A stretch of 13,801 nucleotides of DNA from CAYPZT01 sp964415435 (GTDB taxonomy: Bacteria; Patescibacteriota; Microgenomatia; UBA1406; GWC2-37-13). The stretch covers positions 1 through 13,801 of the forward strand of contig CAYPZT010000029.1 of assembly GCA_964415435.1 (NCBI GenBank). The letters are read 5' to 3'. Shown one piece after another: positions 1 through 8,358 of the stretch (positions are counted from its first letter, which is position 1; each line of letters opens with the position of its first letter). The translations under genes were made by a program, and so were the position numbers. The notes under the pieces were generated by a model that was not told the origin of the DNA, did no database searches, and saw nothing but the letters and a program-made list of their open reading frames with translations.

Positions 1-462
1 CATCATCAGGACAGAAACTACCCGCCCATTACTGAAGTTAAACCAGACATCATCATCGTGGGATCTTTTGCCTATAACCCCTTTACTCCTCACGGTCGTG
101 ATCGACACTGGCTCGGGCTTACTCGGTTAGTCCAGGAAATGCAGAAAATAACTACCCAAGTATATATGCTTGCCGAAATTGCGCCGCTTCGATCTGATTT
201 CGGAAAAGGTCCCCAGGGAGTCAACTGGGATACTGCAACAGTGCAGGAGCATTCCGGCAGAATCATCGAACAGCTTGAGAATGCGATAGGACTGTCAAAA
301 ACACTCAACATTCCTCTCATCAATGTCTACGAAAAATCACTCGTCTCCGGGAAAAAGGAAGGAAAAAAAGAATATGTAAACCCCTCAGACGGTATCCACC
401 CGTCGGTGAAGGGACATGAATTCACAGCTGAAATAATCGTCGAAAACGTCCAATTTAAATAG
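1..462 (+). CDS. SGNH/GDSL-like hydrolase, 3' part (5' end outside window)
   Basis: The reading frame is open from base 1, so this is the C-terminal 153 residues of a longer gene; an internal ATG at 58 is not the natural start. Visible features are a hydrophobic strand followed by a loop (PDIIIVGSFAYNP, near residues 16-28), which fits the G-x-N block of SGNH hydrolases, and a C-terminal SDGIHPSVKGH segment, which fits block V with the catalytic Asp-x-x-His. The N-terminal block carrying the serine nucleophile would lie upstream and cannot be checked. Enzymes of this fold hydrolyse esters of lipids, polysaccharide acetyl groups or peptidoglycan; the substrate cannot be told here. The next gene, a GT-C membrane protein, starts 72 bp downstream with its own promoter, so joint work on cell-surface glycans is only a guess. 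Family call fairly likely, function open. Confidence 0.7.
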   Translation, partial: HHQDRNYPPITEVKPDIIIVGSFAYNPFTPHGRDRHWLGLTRLVQEMQKITTQVYMLAEIAPLRSDFGKGPQGVNWDTATVQEHSGRIIEQLENAIGLSKTLNIPLINVYEKSLVSGKKEGKKEYVNPSDGIHPSVKGHEFTAEIIVENVQFK

Positions 463-488
463 TTAGCCTTAAGTAAGGTTTACTAAAG

Positions 489-517
489 TTGTAAACAATG
501 CATATCTGCGGTATAAG
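489..517 (+). promoter_or_regulatory. Promoter of the TMTC-like gene
   Basis: TTGTAA (489-494), a 17-nt spacer, then TATAAG (512-517). The predicted start of transcription is near 524, giving a leader of about 11 nt without a Shine-Dalgarno sequence. A small inverted repeat TTAGG-tag-CCTAA (518-530) lies across the start site and could be an operator, but this is speculative. Confidence 0.6.
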
Positions 518-534
518 TTAGGTAGCCTAATAAT

Positions 535-2172
535 ATGAAACTGCATTATATAGAAACTATTCTCAATCATCGCTTTTTTAAGTATGCGGTTATTGGTCTC
601 ATTTTAGCCTCACTCCTCCCCTATTTTCTATCGCTCCGTAATGAGTTTGTTTCGGATGATATAGGCGGAATACTAAGAAACCCAGCCATAGGACAGTTTT
701 CGAGCGTCTTCGCCGAACCTCTCAACTTCATTCAACCTCTCCTGAACTTCATAGTGTATAAGACTGCCGGCCTCTCGCCTTTCTTTTTCCGCATACCGAA
801 CCTTCTCTTTCATACAGGCACAGTGCTGACCTTGTTTCTTGCGGTTTCCATGTTGTTTGGGATACAGATCGGGTTTTTTTCGGCCTTGCTTTTTGCGGTT
901 CATCCTCTCAACTCGGAGGCTGTCGTCTGGATTTCAGCGGCAAGCTATACACGCTATGCGTTCCTTCTCATGGCCGCGCTTTTAGCCTACTTCATCTCGC
1001 TATCTGAAAAAGCAAAGGAGAAAAAACAGGGCTGGTATGCGGTATCTTTCTTGTTTTTCCTCCTCGCGCTCTTCTCTTCGGAAAAAGCGATTATCTTTCC
1101 TCTCGTTCTTACCTCATTTCACCTGGCTGACCGGTCGGTAAGAACACACCTTAAAAATATGGCACCATTTTTTTTCGGAGCAATTGTGTTTGCGATCCCT
1201 CACCTTTTTAATATAGGGGGACGCATTGCGGATACACAGCTTGAATACGGAGCAGATTCCCAGATTCTCTTTAATCCGTTTGTGCAGATCCCTGTTGCCG
1301 TCTCACGTTATCTTTCACTCGCATTCTTCCCCCACAAACTTGACTTTTTCCATGCGAATCTCGTCCTTGATCTTCATAGCATCACGCTTTTCGGCATCTC
1401 GCTTGTGCTTCTTGTCATCCTGTTTATCAAATACCGTCCTGCATTTTTTTGGCTTTCTCTGTTTTTCATCGCTCTTCTGCCGACTCTCCTTCCTCTTCGC
1501 ATCGCTTCAACTGTGGCTGAACGATATGCTTATCTTGGGACCGCAGGCCTTATAGTCGCACTCGTTTTGGTAATGCTGAAGGCAAGCCAGAAGTGGAAGT
1601 TCAGTAGCTACATAACAGGTGTTCTTATTCTTATCGCTATCGTTCTTGCTGCACGCACTCTTGTGCGCACATTGGACTGGCAAAATGAGGACACTCTTGC
1701 GCTTGCAGGATCCAAGACCTCTTCGGATACGCTCAATAATCACTTGAATCTGGGGAACATGTACGCCAAACAAGGAAACTACGAACAAGCTGCACGAGAA
1801 CTTCACATGGCTCTTGCCATCGAACCAAACTACACCAAAGCCTACAACAATTTGGGATACGTCTATGGACAGATGGGCCAGCTTGAGAACGCAATGAAAG
1901 CTTATGAGGCAGGACTTAAGATCAATCCGCGCATGTGGGAAATCCATGATAATCTTGCCGGTCTTTACACTGCGCAAAGAATGTACGATCAGGCTCTAAA
2001 ACACGAGATACTTGCCTTGGAATACAGTAAAAACAATGTAGATCTGTATCTTCATTTAGGCATTATCTATATGCAAATGGGAGACACGAAAAAAGCAAAA
2101 GAAGCTTTCGCAACGGTCTTAAAATTTGACCCAAAACATAAGCAGGCTAAAGAATATCTGGAAACGTTATAA
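535..2172 (+). CDS. TMTC-like GT-C glycosyltransferase with C-terminal TPR repeats
   Basis: A 545-aa membrane protein. Residues 15-385 hold about ten hydrophobic segments. The first large extracytoplasmic loop carries FVSDD (Asp41-Asp42), the acidic pair expected of GT-C enzymes using polyprenyl-phosphate sugars. HPLNSEAVVW (133-142) and AERYAYL (328-334) match conserved places in TMTC-type protein O-mannosyltransferases. Residues about 405-540 form four TPR units (LGNMYAKQGNYEQAARELHMAL, LGYVYGQMGQ and so on). The likely role is transfer of a lipid-linked sugar to protein or another acceptor outside the membrane, with the TPRs binding a partner; the donor sugar is unknown. It has its own promoter and its stop codon overlaps the convergent kinase gene by 6 bp. 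The family assignment is good; the exact reaction is inferred. Confidence 0.8.
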   Translation: MKLHYIETILNHRFFKYAVIGLILASLLPYFLSLRNEFVSDDIGGILRNPAIGQFSSVFAEPLNFIQPLLNFIVYKTAGLSPFFFRIPNLLFHTGTVLTLFLAVSMLFGIQIGFFSALLFAVHPLNSEAVVWISAASYTRYAFLLMAALLAYFISLSEKAKEKKQGWYAVSFLFFLLALFSSEKAIIFPLVLTSFHLADRSVRTHLKNMAPFFFGAIVFAIPHLFNIGGRIADTQLEYGADSQILFNPFVQIPVAVSRYLSLAFFPHKLDFFHANLVLDLHSITLFGISLVLLVILFIKYRPAFFWLSLFFIALLPTLLPLRIASTVAERYAYLGTAGLIVALVLVMLKASQKWKFSSYITGVLILIAIVLAARTLVRTLDWQNEDTLALAGSKTSSDTLNNHLNLGNMYAKQGNYEQAARELHMALAIEPNYTKAYNNLGYVYGQMGQLENAMKAYEAGLKINPRMWEIHDNLAGLYTAQRMYDQALKHEILALEYSKNNVDLYLHLGIIYMQMGDTKKAKEAFATVLKFDPKHKQAKEYLETL

Positions 2173-3339
2173 AATTCCTGCTTCGGGAACCTCGTAGAAA
2201 CGATAATCTGGCGTCATATACACAATCTTATCTGCTCTTTTTGAAGCGCGTCGAATATACTTTATTTCGGACTGCTGCGTCACACGTAATCTTTCTGCCC
2301 GCTCTTCTTCTGTCGGGTAACTATCACGTTTGCGAAGATTACGGAGACGTGTGAGAGGATGTGTCGTGACGATCATTAGTCTGTCTGTAAGAGATGGAAA
2401 TTTGTGTGTTGCAACTCCCTCAAAGATAATAAGTTGCCCATTTGGATCAGGCGTAATATTAATTTTACCCCTCATCTCGCCCGACTCCTGGCTATACATG
2501 TTATTCCGATGAATCGGCTGCAAATTTTTCAACCGAATCAAATCCTCCTCAGCCCAATCGAATAAGTACCAGTTATCATGATCCTCTAACTGAGATCTTA
2601 CTTCTGGGCTTAGGAGCTCCGACTGACGGAGCATGGCTTTTCTCGTCTTTCTGCTGAATTGGTGATATGAGTCAAAATGTAGAATATCGGTAGGAACTTC
2701 TTGGTGTAACTGCTCGCGGATCTGTCTACTGAGTGTAGTTTTTCCCGAGCCTGTATGACCCATCACTGCAATAATATTCGTCTCATTTTGTCTATACATG
2801 TTGTACACAAGATTTACTGGATCAAATGGAACTATTTCATTTTTAGTTACAAGGGAATCTACTTTGTGAAGTACATCAGAAACTGTTTGGCCAGCAAGTA
2901 CTCCCATACCTCTGGATAATGCAGAACTTAACTGCAGATCTATATCTGTTGTCATAAGTGTCGTGTGGTTATACTTCATACCGTAACGCCTCACCAAGTA
3001 ATCATAATAGCTTGGAAGTTCATCTTTTCCTAACTGTCCATGAGGTACAACACCAACATGAAATAATCTCTTAGCAACTTCCTCACAATCCCGATAACCT
3101 CTCGAATGTTCATCGACTGAAAGAAGCACCCTCATCCCCCTGTGTATAGATCCTCGAACGGTTCCTTCAAGCATCTTGGTAAAAGAAGGATCTTCGAAAT
3201 GCATCGCCGAGTCACCATCGAGCTCCATTATAAGCTGATTTGTGTAAAGGCTTTGAGGATGGGCAAGAATCTTGTCCTGAGGGACCAAACCTTCTCTTTT
3301 CTCCTTAGGAAAGATTGATTGTGGAAATTCTGCTGACAT
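2167..3339 (-). CDS. HAD-like domain fused to uridine-kinase-like P-loop kinase
   Basis: 390 aa from the ATG at 3339; an in-frame TTG two codons earlier (3345) is less likely. The C-terminal half is a P-loop kinase of the uridine kinase/phosphoribulokinase class: Walker A GHTGSGKTT (194-202), then FDSYHQFSRKTRK like the DSYY element of uridine kinases, a strand ending in FEGVATH, and an Arg-rich lid (RNLRKRDSYPTEEERAERL). The N-terminal half (about 35-155) resembles a degenerate HAD fold: LDGDSAM as motif I, LLSVDE as motif II, and TTDIDLQLSSALSRGMGVLAG as the acidic motif. Substrate is not determinable; nucleoside or another small hydroxyl compound is plausible. It overlaps the TMTC-like gene tail to tail and lies downstream of leuS with its own promoter. 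Confidence 0.7.
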   Translation of the reverse strand: MSAEFPQSIFPKEKREGLVPQDKILAHPQSLYTNQLIMELDGDSAMHFEDPSFTKMLEGTVRGSIHRGMRVLLSVDEHSRGYRDCEEVAKRLFHVGVVPHGQLGKDELPSYYDYLVRRYGMKYNHTTLMTTDIDLQLSSALSRGMGVLAGQTVSDVLHKVDSLVTKNEIVPFDPVNLVYNMYRQNETNIIAVMGHTGSGKTTLSRQIREQLHQEVPTDILHFDSYHQFSRKTRKAMLRQSELLSPEVRSQLEDHDNWYLFDWAEEDLIRLKNLQPIHRNNMYSQESGEMRGKINITPDPNGQLIIFEGVATHKFPSLTDRLMIVTTHPLTRLRNLRKRDSYPTEEERAERLRVTQQSEIKYIRRASKRADKIVYMTPDYRFYEVPEAGIL

Positions 3340-3362
3340 AGACAATTAGAAATGAAGCTCGT

Positions 3363-3391
3363 ATTATACTAATTTATTATAGGATAAACAA
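3363..3391 (-). promoter_or_regulatory. Promoter of the HAD-kinase gene
   Basis: Reading the minus strand: TTGTTT (3391-3386), a 17-nt spacer, TATAAT (3368-3363). The predicted start is near 3356, leaving a 17-nt leader before ATG 3339 with no Shine-Dalgarno sequence. A second TATAAT lies at 3381-3376. Confidence 0.65.
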
Positions 3392-3400
3392 GGAGATTGG

Positions 3401-5815
3401 TTACACTACGAGGTTAAGGATTTTACCCTTTATATAGAAGGTTTTATACGATTTACCCGCAATCAAATCTTTCACTTTCGCTTCCTCAACCGCCTTTTTC
3501 ACGACCATATCCTCAGAAGCAGAAACAGGAACAGAAACAACGGCTCTTACCTTGCCGTTTACCTGGACTGGGATTTCCAGGGCATCGACGATGAGTGCCT
3601 TTTTATCGACTTCAGGCCAGTCTGACAGATGAATCGATTCCTTTTCGCCTAGTTTACTTCTCCATATCTCCTCGGTCATATGGGGTGCAAACGGGGCGAG
3701 AATTTTCAAAAACTTTTTTTTATTTTCCTTAGACAAACCCGAGCTCTTATCCCAGTGATTCATAAACTCCATCATTGCGGCAATCGCCGTATTTGTTTTC
3801 ATTCTATCGATGTCATTCCCTACTTTACTTATAACTTGTTGAAGTTTAGAGACTAGATCTATATCGTCTGTTTCTGTATCATTGTCATACTTCTCCCATA
3901 CTCTTTTGAGAAACCGATACACTCCCGCAATGGTTTTATCCGACCAAGGTCCGGTTGCCTCATATGGCATCATAAAACAGAGATACATTCTCACCGCATC
4001 GGTACCATACTCTCCGACAACATCATCTGGATTTATGACATTGCCTTTTGATTTGCTCATGCGGTTACCATCCGGACCCAGGACAACTCCATGCTGAATA
4101 CGTTTTTTTGCGAATTCATCATAGTCTATGAGTCCCAGATCTTTGAAAAATTTTGTGAAGAAACGCGCATAGAGAGTGTGACCCAAGGTATGTTCTGATC
4201 CGCCAAAGTAAACATCAACGGGCGTTAATTTTTTAGCGATCTCTTTATCAAACGGTCCCTTTTCATATTGTGGTGAAAGATAGCGGAACCAATACCAGGC
4301 CGAGTCAAAGAAGGTATCAAGAGTTTCTGCATCGCGCTTGGCGGCTTTTCCACACTTAGGACAGGTTGTGTTAAGCCACTTCTCATTTGTTGCGAGTGGG
4401 GGCTTACCTTGGGGTGTGAAATCGACCTCATAAGGAAGTTCAACGGGAAGATCTTTTTCGGCAACGGGTACGATTCCGCAGTCGTCACAGTGAACCATGG
4501 GAACAGGTGTACCCCAATATCTCTGACGGGATATAGACCAATCATGGAGGTGATACTGTACTTTTTTAACACCGATTTTTTTATCTTCTAGATAATTCTC
4601 CAACTTCTTTTTTGCGTCTTTGCTAGTTAATCCATCAAACTCCCCAGAATTAAACAAAGCCGCCTCTTCACTATGTTTTTTGATATCTTCATAGTCCCAG
4701 AATCCATCTTCCTCTAACTTAATAGCGTTGTTTGTGGGTTTTACAACAGTTTTAATATCGATTGCAAATTTCTTTGCGAATTCATGATCACGAGAATCAT
4801 GTCCCGGGACTCCCATAACAGCACCAGTGCCATATGACATCAATACATAGTCGGCAACCCACACAGGTACTTTTTCACCGTTGAGTGGGTTTACTGCATA
4901 TAGGCCAGTAAATACCCCTGATTTGTCTTTTGCATCAACTTTTCTCTGTTCTTCAGTTTTCTTTTTTGCACGTTCAACATATGCTTGTACCTTTGCGTCT
5001 TTTATATGAGAAACAATGGGATGTTCTGGAGCAAGAACTAAAAAGGTTACACCAAAAATGGTATCTAAAGCTGTTGTAAAAACAGTAATTTTTTCTTTAC
5101 CTTGCGTATCAAGCTCATATATTAACTCCACTCCTTCCGATCTTCCGACCCAGTTATTTTGACCAACTCGAACCGAAACAGGCCAATCCTCTTTTGGATT
5201 TTCCGGCCAGACGAGCTTGTCTGCATAATCGGTGATCTTCAAAAACCACTGTTCTACTTCCTTTTGGACTACTGGATTGCCACATCTCCAGCATTTCCCA
5301 TTTTCAATATTTTCATTGGCCAATACGGTCTGATCTGTTTCGCACCAGTTAGACAGCATCTTTCCGCGGTATGCCAGACCTCGTTCAAACATCTTGATAA
5401 AGATCCACTGATTCCATCGATAGTACGCAGGCTCACAGGTTACGACTACGTCTTTCCAGTTGAGCATCGTCCCCATTGTCTGAAATTGCGCTGTCATCGT
5501 CTCAATATTCTTCATCGTCCAGTCCTTTGGATGAACTTTCCGTTTTATAGCTGCGTTCTCAGCAGGAAGTCCAAAAGAGTCATAGCCTATGGGGAAAAAT
5601 ACATTATTGCCCGCCATCCGCTTGTAACGCGAAAGGACATCTGCAGGCACAAACGTAAACCAATGTCCTATATGAAGATCTCCAGAAGTATAAGGAAGCT
5701 CAACAAGCGTATAATATTTTTGTTTACCTTCATCCATTACAAAGTCGCTCAGTTTTTCTTTCTGCCACACCTCACGCCACTTGGATTCAAATTCTTTTGG
5801 CTGGTATTTTGACAT
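3401..5815 (-). CDS. leuS: Leucyl-tRNA synthetase
   Basis: An 804-aa class I synthetase that charges tRNA-Leu in the cytoplasm. Signatures in order: PYTSGDLHIGHW (HIGH, 48-51), the ATP-site segment PIGYDSFGLPAENAA, a zinc-type CWRCG element (175-179), the CP1 editing domain with TTALDTIFG (247-255) and GTGAVMGVPGHDSRDHEFA (329-347), SRQRYWGTPVP, a second CxxC pair (CDDCG and CPKCG), GGSEHTLGH, and RMSKSKGN (KMSKS, 585-592). The length is slightly short for bacterial LeuRS. In the editing site the usual TTRPDT reads TTALDT, so the Arg-Pro pair is missing. The start is fixed by similarity and by a TATAAT whose predicted transcript begins one base before ATG. Its neighbours are functionally unrelated. 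Confidence 0.97.
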   Translation of the reverse strand: MSKYQPKEFESKWREVWQKEKLSDFVMDEGKQKYYTLVELPYTSGDLHIGHWFTFVPADVLSRYKRMAGNNVFFPIGYDSFGLPAENAAIKRKVHPKDWTMKNIETMTAQFQTMGTMLNWKDVVVTCEPAYYRWNQWIFIKMFERGLAYRGKMLSNWCETDQTVLANENIENGKCWRCGNPVVQKEVEQWFLKITDYADKLVWPENPKEDWPVSVRVGQNNWVGRSEGVELIYELDTQGKEKITVFTTALDTIFGVTFLVLAPEHPIVSHIKDAKVQAYVERAKKKTEEQRKVDAKDKSGVFTGLYAVNPLNGEKVPVWVADYVLMSYGTGAVMGVPGHDSRDHEFAKKFAIDIKTVVKPTNNAIKLEEDGFWDYEDIKKHSEEAALFNSGEFDGLTSKDAKKKLENYLEDKKIGVKKVQYHLHDWSISRQRYWGTPVPMVHCDDCGIVPVAEKDLPVELPYEVDFTPQGKPPLATNEKWLNTTCPKCGKAAKRDAETLDTFFDSAWYWFRYLSPQYEKGPFDKEIAKKLTPVDVYFGGSEHTLGHTLYARFFTKFFKDLGLIDYDEFAKKRIQHGVVLGPDGNRMSKSKGNVINPDDVVGEYGTDAVRMYLCFMMPYEATGPWSDKTIAGVYRFLKRVWEKYDNDTETDDIDLVSKLQQVISKVGNDIDRMKTNTAIAAMMEFMNHWDKSSGLSKENKKKFLKILAPFAPHMTEEIWRSKLGEKESIHLSDWPEVDKKALIVDALEIPVQVNGKVRAVVSVPVSASEDMVVKKAVEEAKVKDLIAGKSYKTFYIKGKILNLVV

Positions 5816-5822
5816 GAAGTAG

Positions 5823-5831
5823 ATTATAGCA
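5823..5831 (-). promoter_or_regulatory. Extended -10 promoter of leuS (leaderless transcript predicted)
   Basis: Minus strand TGCTATAAT (5831-5823) is a perfect extended -10. No good -35 is seen at normal spacing. The usual distance puts +1 at about 5816 and the ATG at 5815, so the mRNA would be essentially leaderless. Confidence 0.6.
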
Positions 5832-5850
5832 AAGTTTCGCGCAAGTTCAT

Positions 5851-6834
5851 TTAGGCTCTTTTAATATCTCTTCTCAATTCTATGTAGGCTCTATGCTCCA
5901 TCGTCCTTCTATCTGGTCCGGGAGGAGGTGGAGTCTGCTCTGTAAATATTGGCCTATGAAACCTATCCAGATACTGAACCATTTCTCTATCGCTCGGATC
6001 GCTTCTGTCATATCTCTGCATACCAAAATTTACGATACTTATCCAATTAAACACGGTAGAAAATGCCCGTTCCGGATCCCATAATGAAAGATTAGAAAAA
6101 TCTGTCCATTGCAACGTTTCTATAAACGCCATTTGTTCTAAAGTAAGTCCGCCGAATTCTCTGTCATAGGACCTTTCAGCATCCATATTCCTATTCAAAA
6201 TATCTCTTACCGTATCGGGGTGAATTATAAGCGAATGCAGTGCCAACTCAAGATACCTTTTTGTAAGAGAATTATCACCAGCTTCGACTATATTTCTGGC
6301 AAGGTCAGCTTTGGCTTTAACTCGTTTGTAATCTGGGCTCTCAATACTTTTAAAGCCTAATGTCTCCAAAGCAGTTCTGTTATTTGCCAAGGCCTTTTTA
6401 AACCTAAGATTTAACCCATCGTAATATGAAATTAGACGATCGCCTCCTTCTAGATCTCTAATCCAGTCCTTAGCAACTGCTGTCATAGTAGTAATCCAGA
6501 AAGGATTTGTCTTCTTTTCGGCATCAACAAAAACTGATATGGGACTATTTGCAAGAACATCAGGTCTTACCATAGAGATCAACCCGTCAGCGGCAGGAAG
6601 CACCTCTGCAGAAGTACACTCAGATAATGTGATAGATGGATCGTTCCATAACCTCAAAAAGCGCTGAGCATTTGGATTAGTATCATTGTCTCTCAGTTCT
6701 TGTAGATCGATAAAGGATACATTCCTTTTGGCTAGATCAGCTGAAAGGGTAGGTAGGGGCACCTCCATCGGCAGCAAATTCCTCGTTGATTTTGGAGCTA
6801 TAACATCAGCTAATCTAGGTGTTGGGTCTGGCAT
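5851..6834 (-). CDS. Uncharacterised 327-aa protein
   Basis: I do not recognise a family. The reading frame is long and has well-mixed composition, so it is probably real. The sequence is soluble and mostly alpha-helical in appearance, with no signal peptide, membrane segment or obvious catalytic motif. The N-terminal 35 residues are Pro-rich; the middle (about 140-230) is charged and helical (RVKAKADLARNIVEAGD, YLELALHSLIIHPDTV); a Pro-run (PPPPGP) near 306-311 precedes a basic helical tail. There is no zinc-binding cysteine cluster. It starts 31 bp after the CoaD/dephospho-CoA kinase fusion, so it may be cotranscribed, though a 12-bp palindrome and weak promoter-like boxes lie in that gap. 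It ends 35 bp before leuS, and the leuS promoter fills that space. Confidence 0.65.
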   Translation of the reverse strand: MPDPTPRLADVIAPKSTRNLLPMEVPLPTLSADLAKRNVSFIDLQELRDNDTNPNAQRFLRLWNDPSITLSECTSAEVLPAADGLISMVRPDVLANSPISVFVDAEKKTNPFWITTMTAVAKDWIRDLEGGDRLISYYDGLNLRFKKALANNRTALETLGFKSIESPDYKRVKAKADLARNIVEAGDNSLTKRYLELALHSLIIHPDTVRDILNRNMDAERSYDREFGGLTLEQMAFIETLQWTDFSNLSLWDPERAFSTVFNWISIVNFGMQRYDRSDPSDREMVQYLDRFHRPIFTEQTPPPPGPDRRTMEHRAYIELRRDIKRA

Positions 6835-6839
6835 GACCC

Positions 6840-6851
6840 TATGGTACCATA
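6840..6851. repeat. 12-bp palindrome upstream of the 327-aa gene
   Basis: TATGGTACCATA is a perfect palindrome 6 bp before the ATG at 6834. It could be an operator or a mere chance palindrome; no partner copy was seen elsewhere in the window. Confidence 0.4.
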
Positions 6852-6865
6852 CTACTATAGGTTTT

Positions 6866-7864
6866 TCAAGAAGGGGTGAAGCTCGTCAGTATTCGTTTAA
6901 CCTGCTCTTTTTTTGCTTCAGTTATGTTCACTGCTATTATTCCTACTTCGTACTGACCATATAGAACGATACCGTGAAGAGGTGCCAAAAGAACCGCGGG
7001 CAATGCGAGCAGGTCCTCTTCACCGTTTATTTCTAACGTTAGATTCTTTTTTATATTAATTGCGTCTGATATATATTTATTTATTGCTTGGACGGATAAA
7101 ATACTTATTGTTCCTGGCGTATTTATTACTTTACCTACCGTTTCGTGAGGAATATCTTTCCTTTGTGAACGGTTATCTTTTATGGCAAGGTTCGGATTTA
7201 CATCGACTTCATGTAGCGAGCTTGTTGAAATGTCTCCTACTGTTATCAGTAGAGGTGAACTTATCTGTTTCAGATATTCCTTAACCTTGTTTGCAGCTAT
7301 GGAAAGATCTTTATCTTCTCCTTCAAACACTTCTCCCAGAGGCTTTCGAAGCTCATCGCGGAGATTTTTAGGTAGTGACAGATCTTTACTGAATAGACTT
7401 AGGTACAGATACCCCCGTCTGTCTATCTGGCCGGCACGTATGCGCTCAGAAGTGATCTTTTGCCCATCATCCCCTACCTCAAACGGAACAATGATGAGCT
7501 CCATTTGTGAGAGTCCTTTCTCAGCACGCTTTTCATTTATGCGCTCTGCATTCTCTTCCGTATCCTTAGTCACTATCATAGCCTCAAAGGTAGGATCAGT
7601 CAAAGTCGTGCCAAAGATATCGAAGATAGGAATAATATCAAGGCTGCCGACGAAGTTTTGCTTCAGAACAAAATCCTCTACCGAAGACTTGCGTACCTCA
7701 TAAGGCTCGATCGATTGTGCATAAGGTTTGTGTTTATAGAGCTCATCGGTGGCTAGACCAATCGTCACATTATCACTCAGTTTAAGAGCGCTTTTAATAA
7801 GCGATTCATGGCCTTTATGAAAATGATCAAAAGTACCGCCCAAGACAACGTGTTTATATTTCAT
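6866..7864 (-). CDS. Fusion of archaeal-type phosphopantetheine adenylyltransferase and GTP-dependent dephospho-CoA kinase
   Basis: 332 aa, two domains. Residues 1-155 are a nucleotidyltransferase: GGTFDHFHKGHE (9-20, with the HxGH motif) and TSERIRAGQID (139-149), in the archaeal CoaD style that adds AMP to 4'-phosphopantetheine. Residues about 165-332 match the DUF359 family, which in archaea is the GTP-dependent dephospho-CoA kinase: ITVGD (208-212), NPNLAIKDNRSQRK (224-237), NTPGTIS (249-255), GEEDLLALPA (282-291) and APLHGIVLYGQYEVGI. One polypeptide would thus make the last two steps to CoA. The ATG overlaps the stop of the NMN adenylyltransferase gene (ATGA, 7864-7861), so translation is coupled. 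Domain calls come from motif recognition; which phosphate donor is used is inferred from the family. Confidence 0.87.
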   Translation of the reverse strand: MKYKHVVLGGTFDHFHKGHESLIKSALKLSDNVTIGLATDELYKHKPYAQSIEPYEVRKSSVEDFVLKQNFVGSLDIIPIFDIFGTTLTDPTFEAMIVTKDTEENAERINEKRAEKGLSQMELIIVPFEVGDDGQKITSERIRAGQIDRRGYLYLSLFSKDLSLPKNLRDELRKPLGEVFEGEDKDLSIAANKVKEYLKQISSPLLITVGDISTSSLHEVDVNPNLAIKDNRSQRKDIPHETVGKVINTPGTISILSVQAINKYISDAINIKKNLTLEINGEEDLLALPAVLLAPLHGIVLYGQYEVGIIAVNITEAKKEQVKRILTSFTPS

Positions 7865-8358
7865 ATAGTTGTACGAATCAGATCTACAAGATACTCAGGT
7901 ACACGATCTTGCCATACCCCCCCTTTTCGTATAAGTTCACGGATCTTGTACCCTTCCAAAAGGTAACGTTTATACAGATCTACATGTGTGGTATCTACCG
8001 GATAGGCTGCGTAACGCTTATAGAGATCGTTCACCCAGTCATTGTTGCCCACCACGAGTTCGACCGAACCGACCTCTTTATCCACTTCTCGATACCATTT
8101 CTCATCATCCTCAAGATAATCATTCACGTCCACAATTTTTATAACGCGGCTCTTCAGCTTTTCTTTTTCCAAGACACGCTCAATCATCGCTCTTCTCTCT
8201 TTTGTTGTCCACGGGTTATCGGGATCTACTCTATTTGCGGTGCCTATTCCTATTATAATCCTGTCAGCAAGTTTTAATGACTCTTGCAAGAGATAAAGAT
8301 GCCCTTTGTGGAACGGCTGAAATCTTCCTATGAGAACTCCGGTTTTATATTTATTCAT
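7861..8358 (-). CDS. Nicotinamide-nucleotide adenylyltransferase, archaeal (NadM) type
   Basis: 165 aa, the usual length of archaeal-type NMN adenylyltransferases, which join NMN and ATP into NAD+. It shows GRFQPFHKGH (11-20) with the HxGH motif, NPWTTKERRAMIE (48-60) corresponding to the conserved NPFT..ER..MI element, a VGNND turn (103-107), and a C-terminal GYKIRELIRKGGVWQDRVP that holds the second nucleotide-binding signature (usually ISST/IR-like). It is the middle gene of a three-gene operon: its start overlaps the 3' end of the deoxynucleoside kinase gene by 8 bp and its stop overlaps the next start by 4 bp. Together the operon covers nucleotide salvage, NAD and CoA synthesis. The main alternative is another small nucleotidyltransferase of the same superfamily. 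Confidence 0.88.
   Translation of the reverse strand: MNKYKTGVLIGRFQPFHKGHLYLLQESLKLADRIIIGIGTANRVDPDNPWTTKERRAMIERVLEKEKLKSRVIKIVDVNDYLEDDEKWYREVDKEVGSVELVVGNNDWVNDLYKRYAAYPVDTTHVDLYKRYLLEGYKIRELIRKGGVWQDRVPEYLVDLIRTTI

Noticed and set aside
463..488. Short inverted repeat CCTTAAGTAAGG after the SGNH gene as a terminator
   Set aside because: Only four base pairs and no proper T-run; too weak to list.
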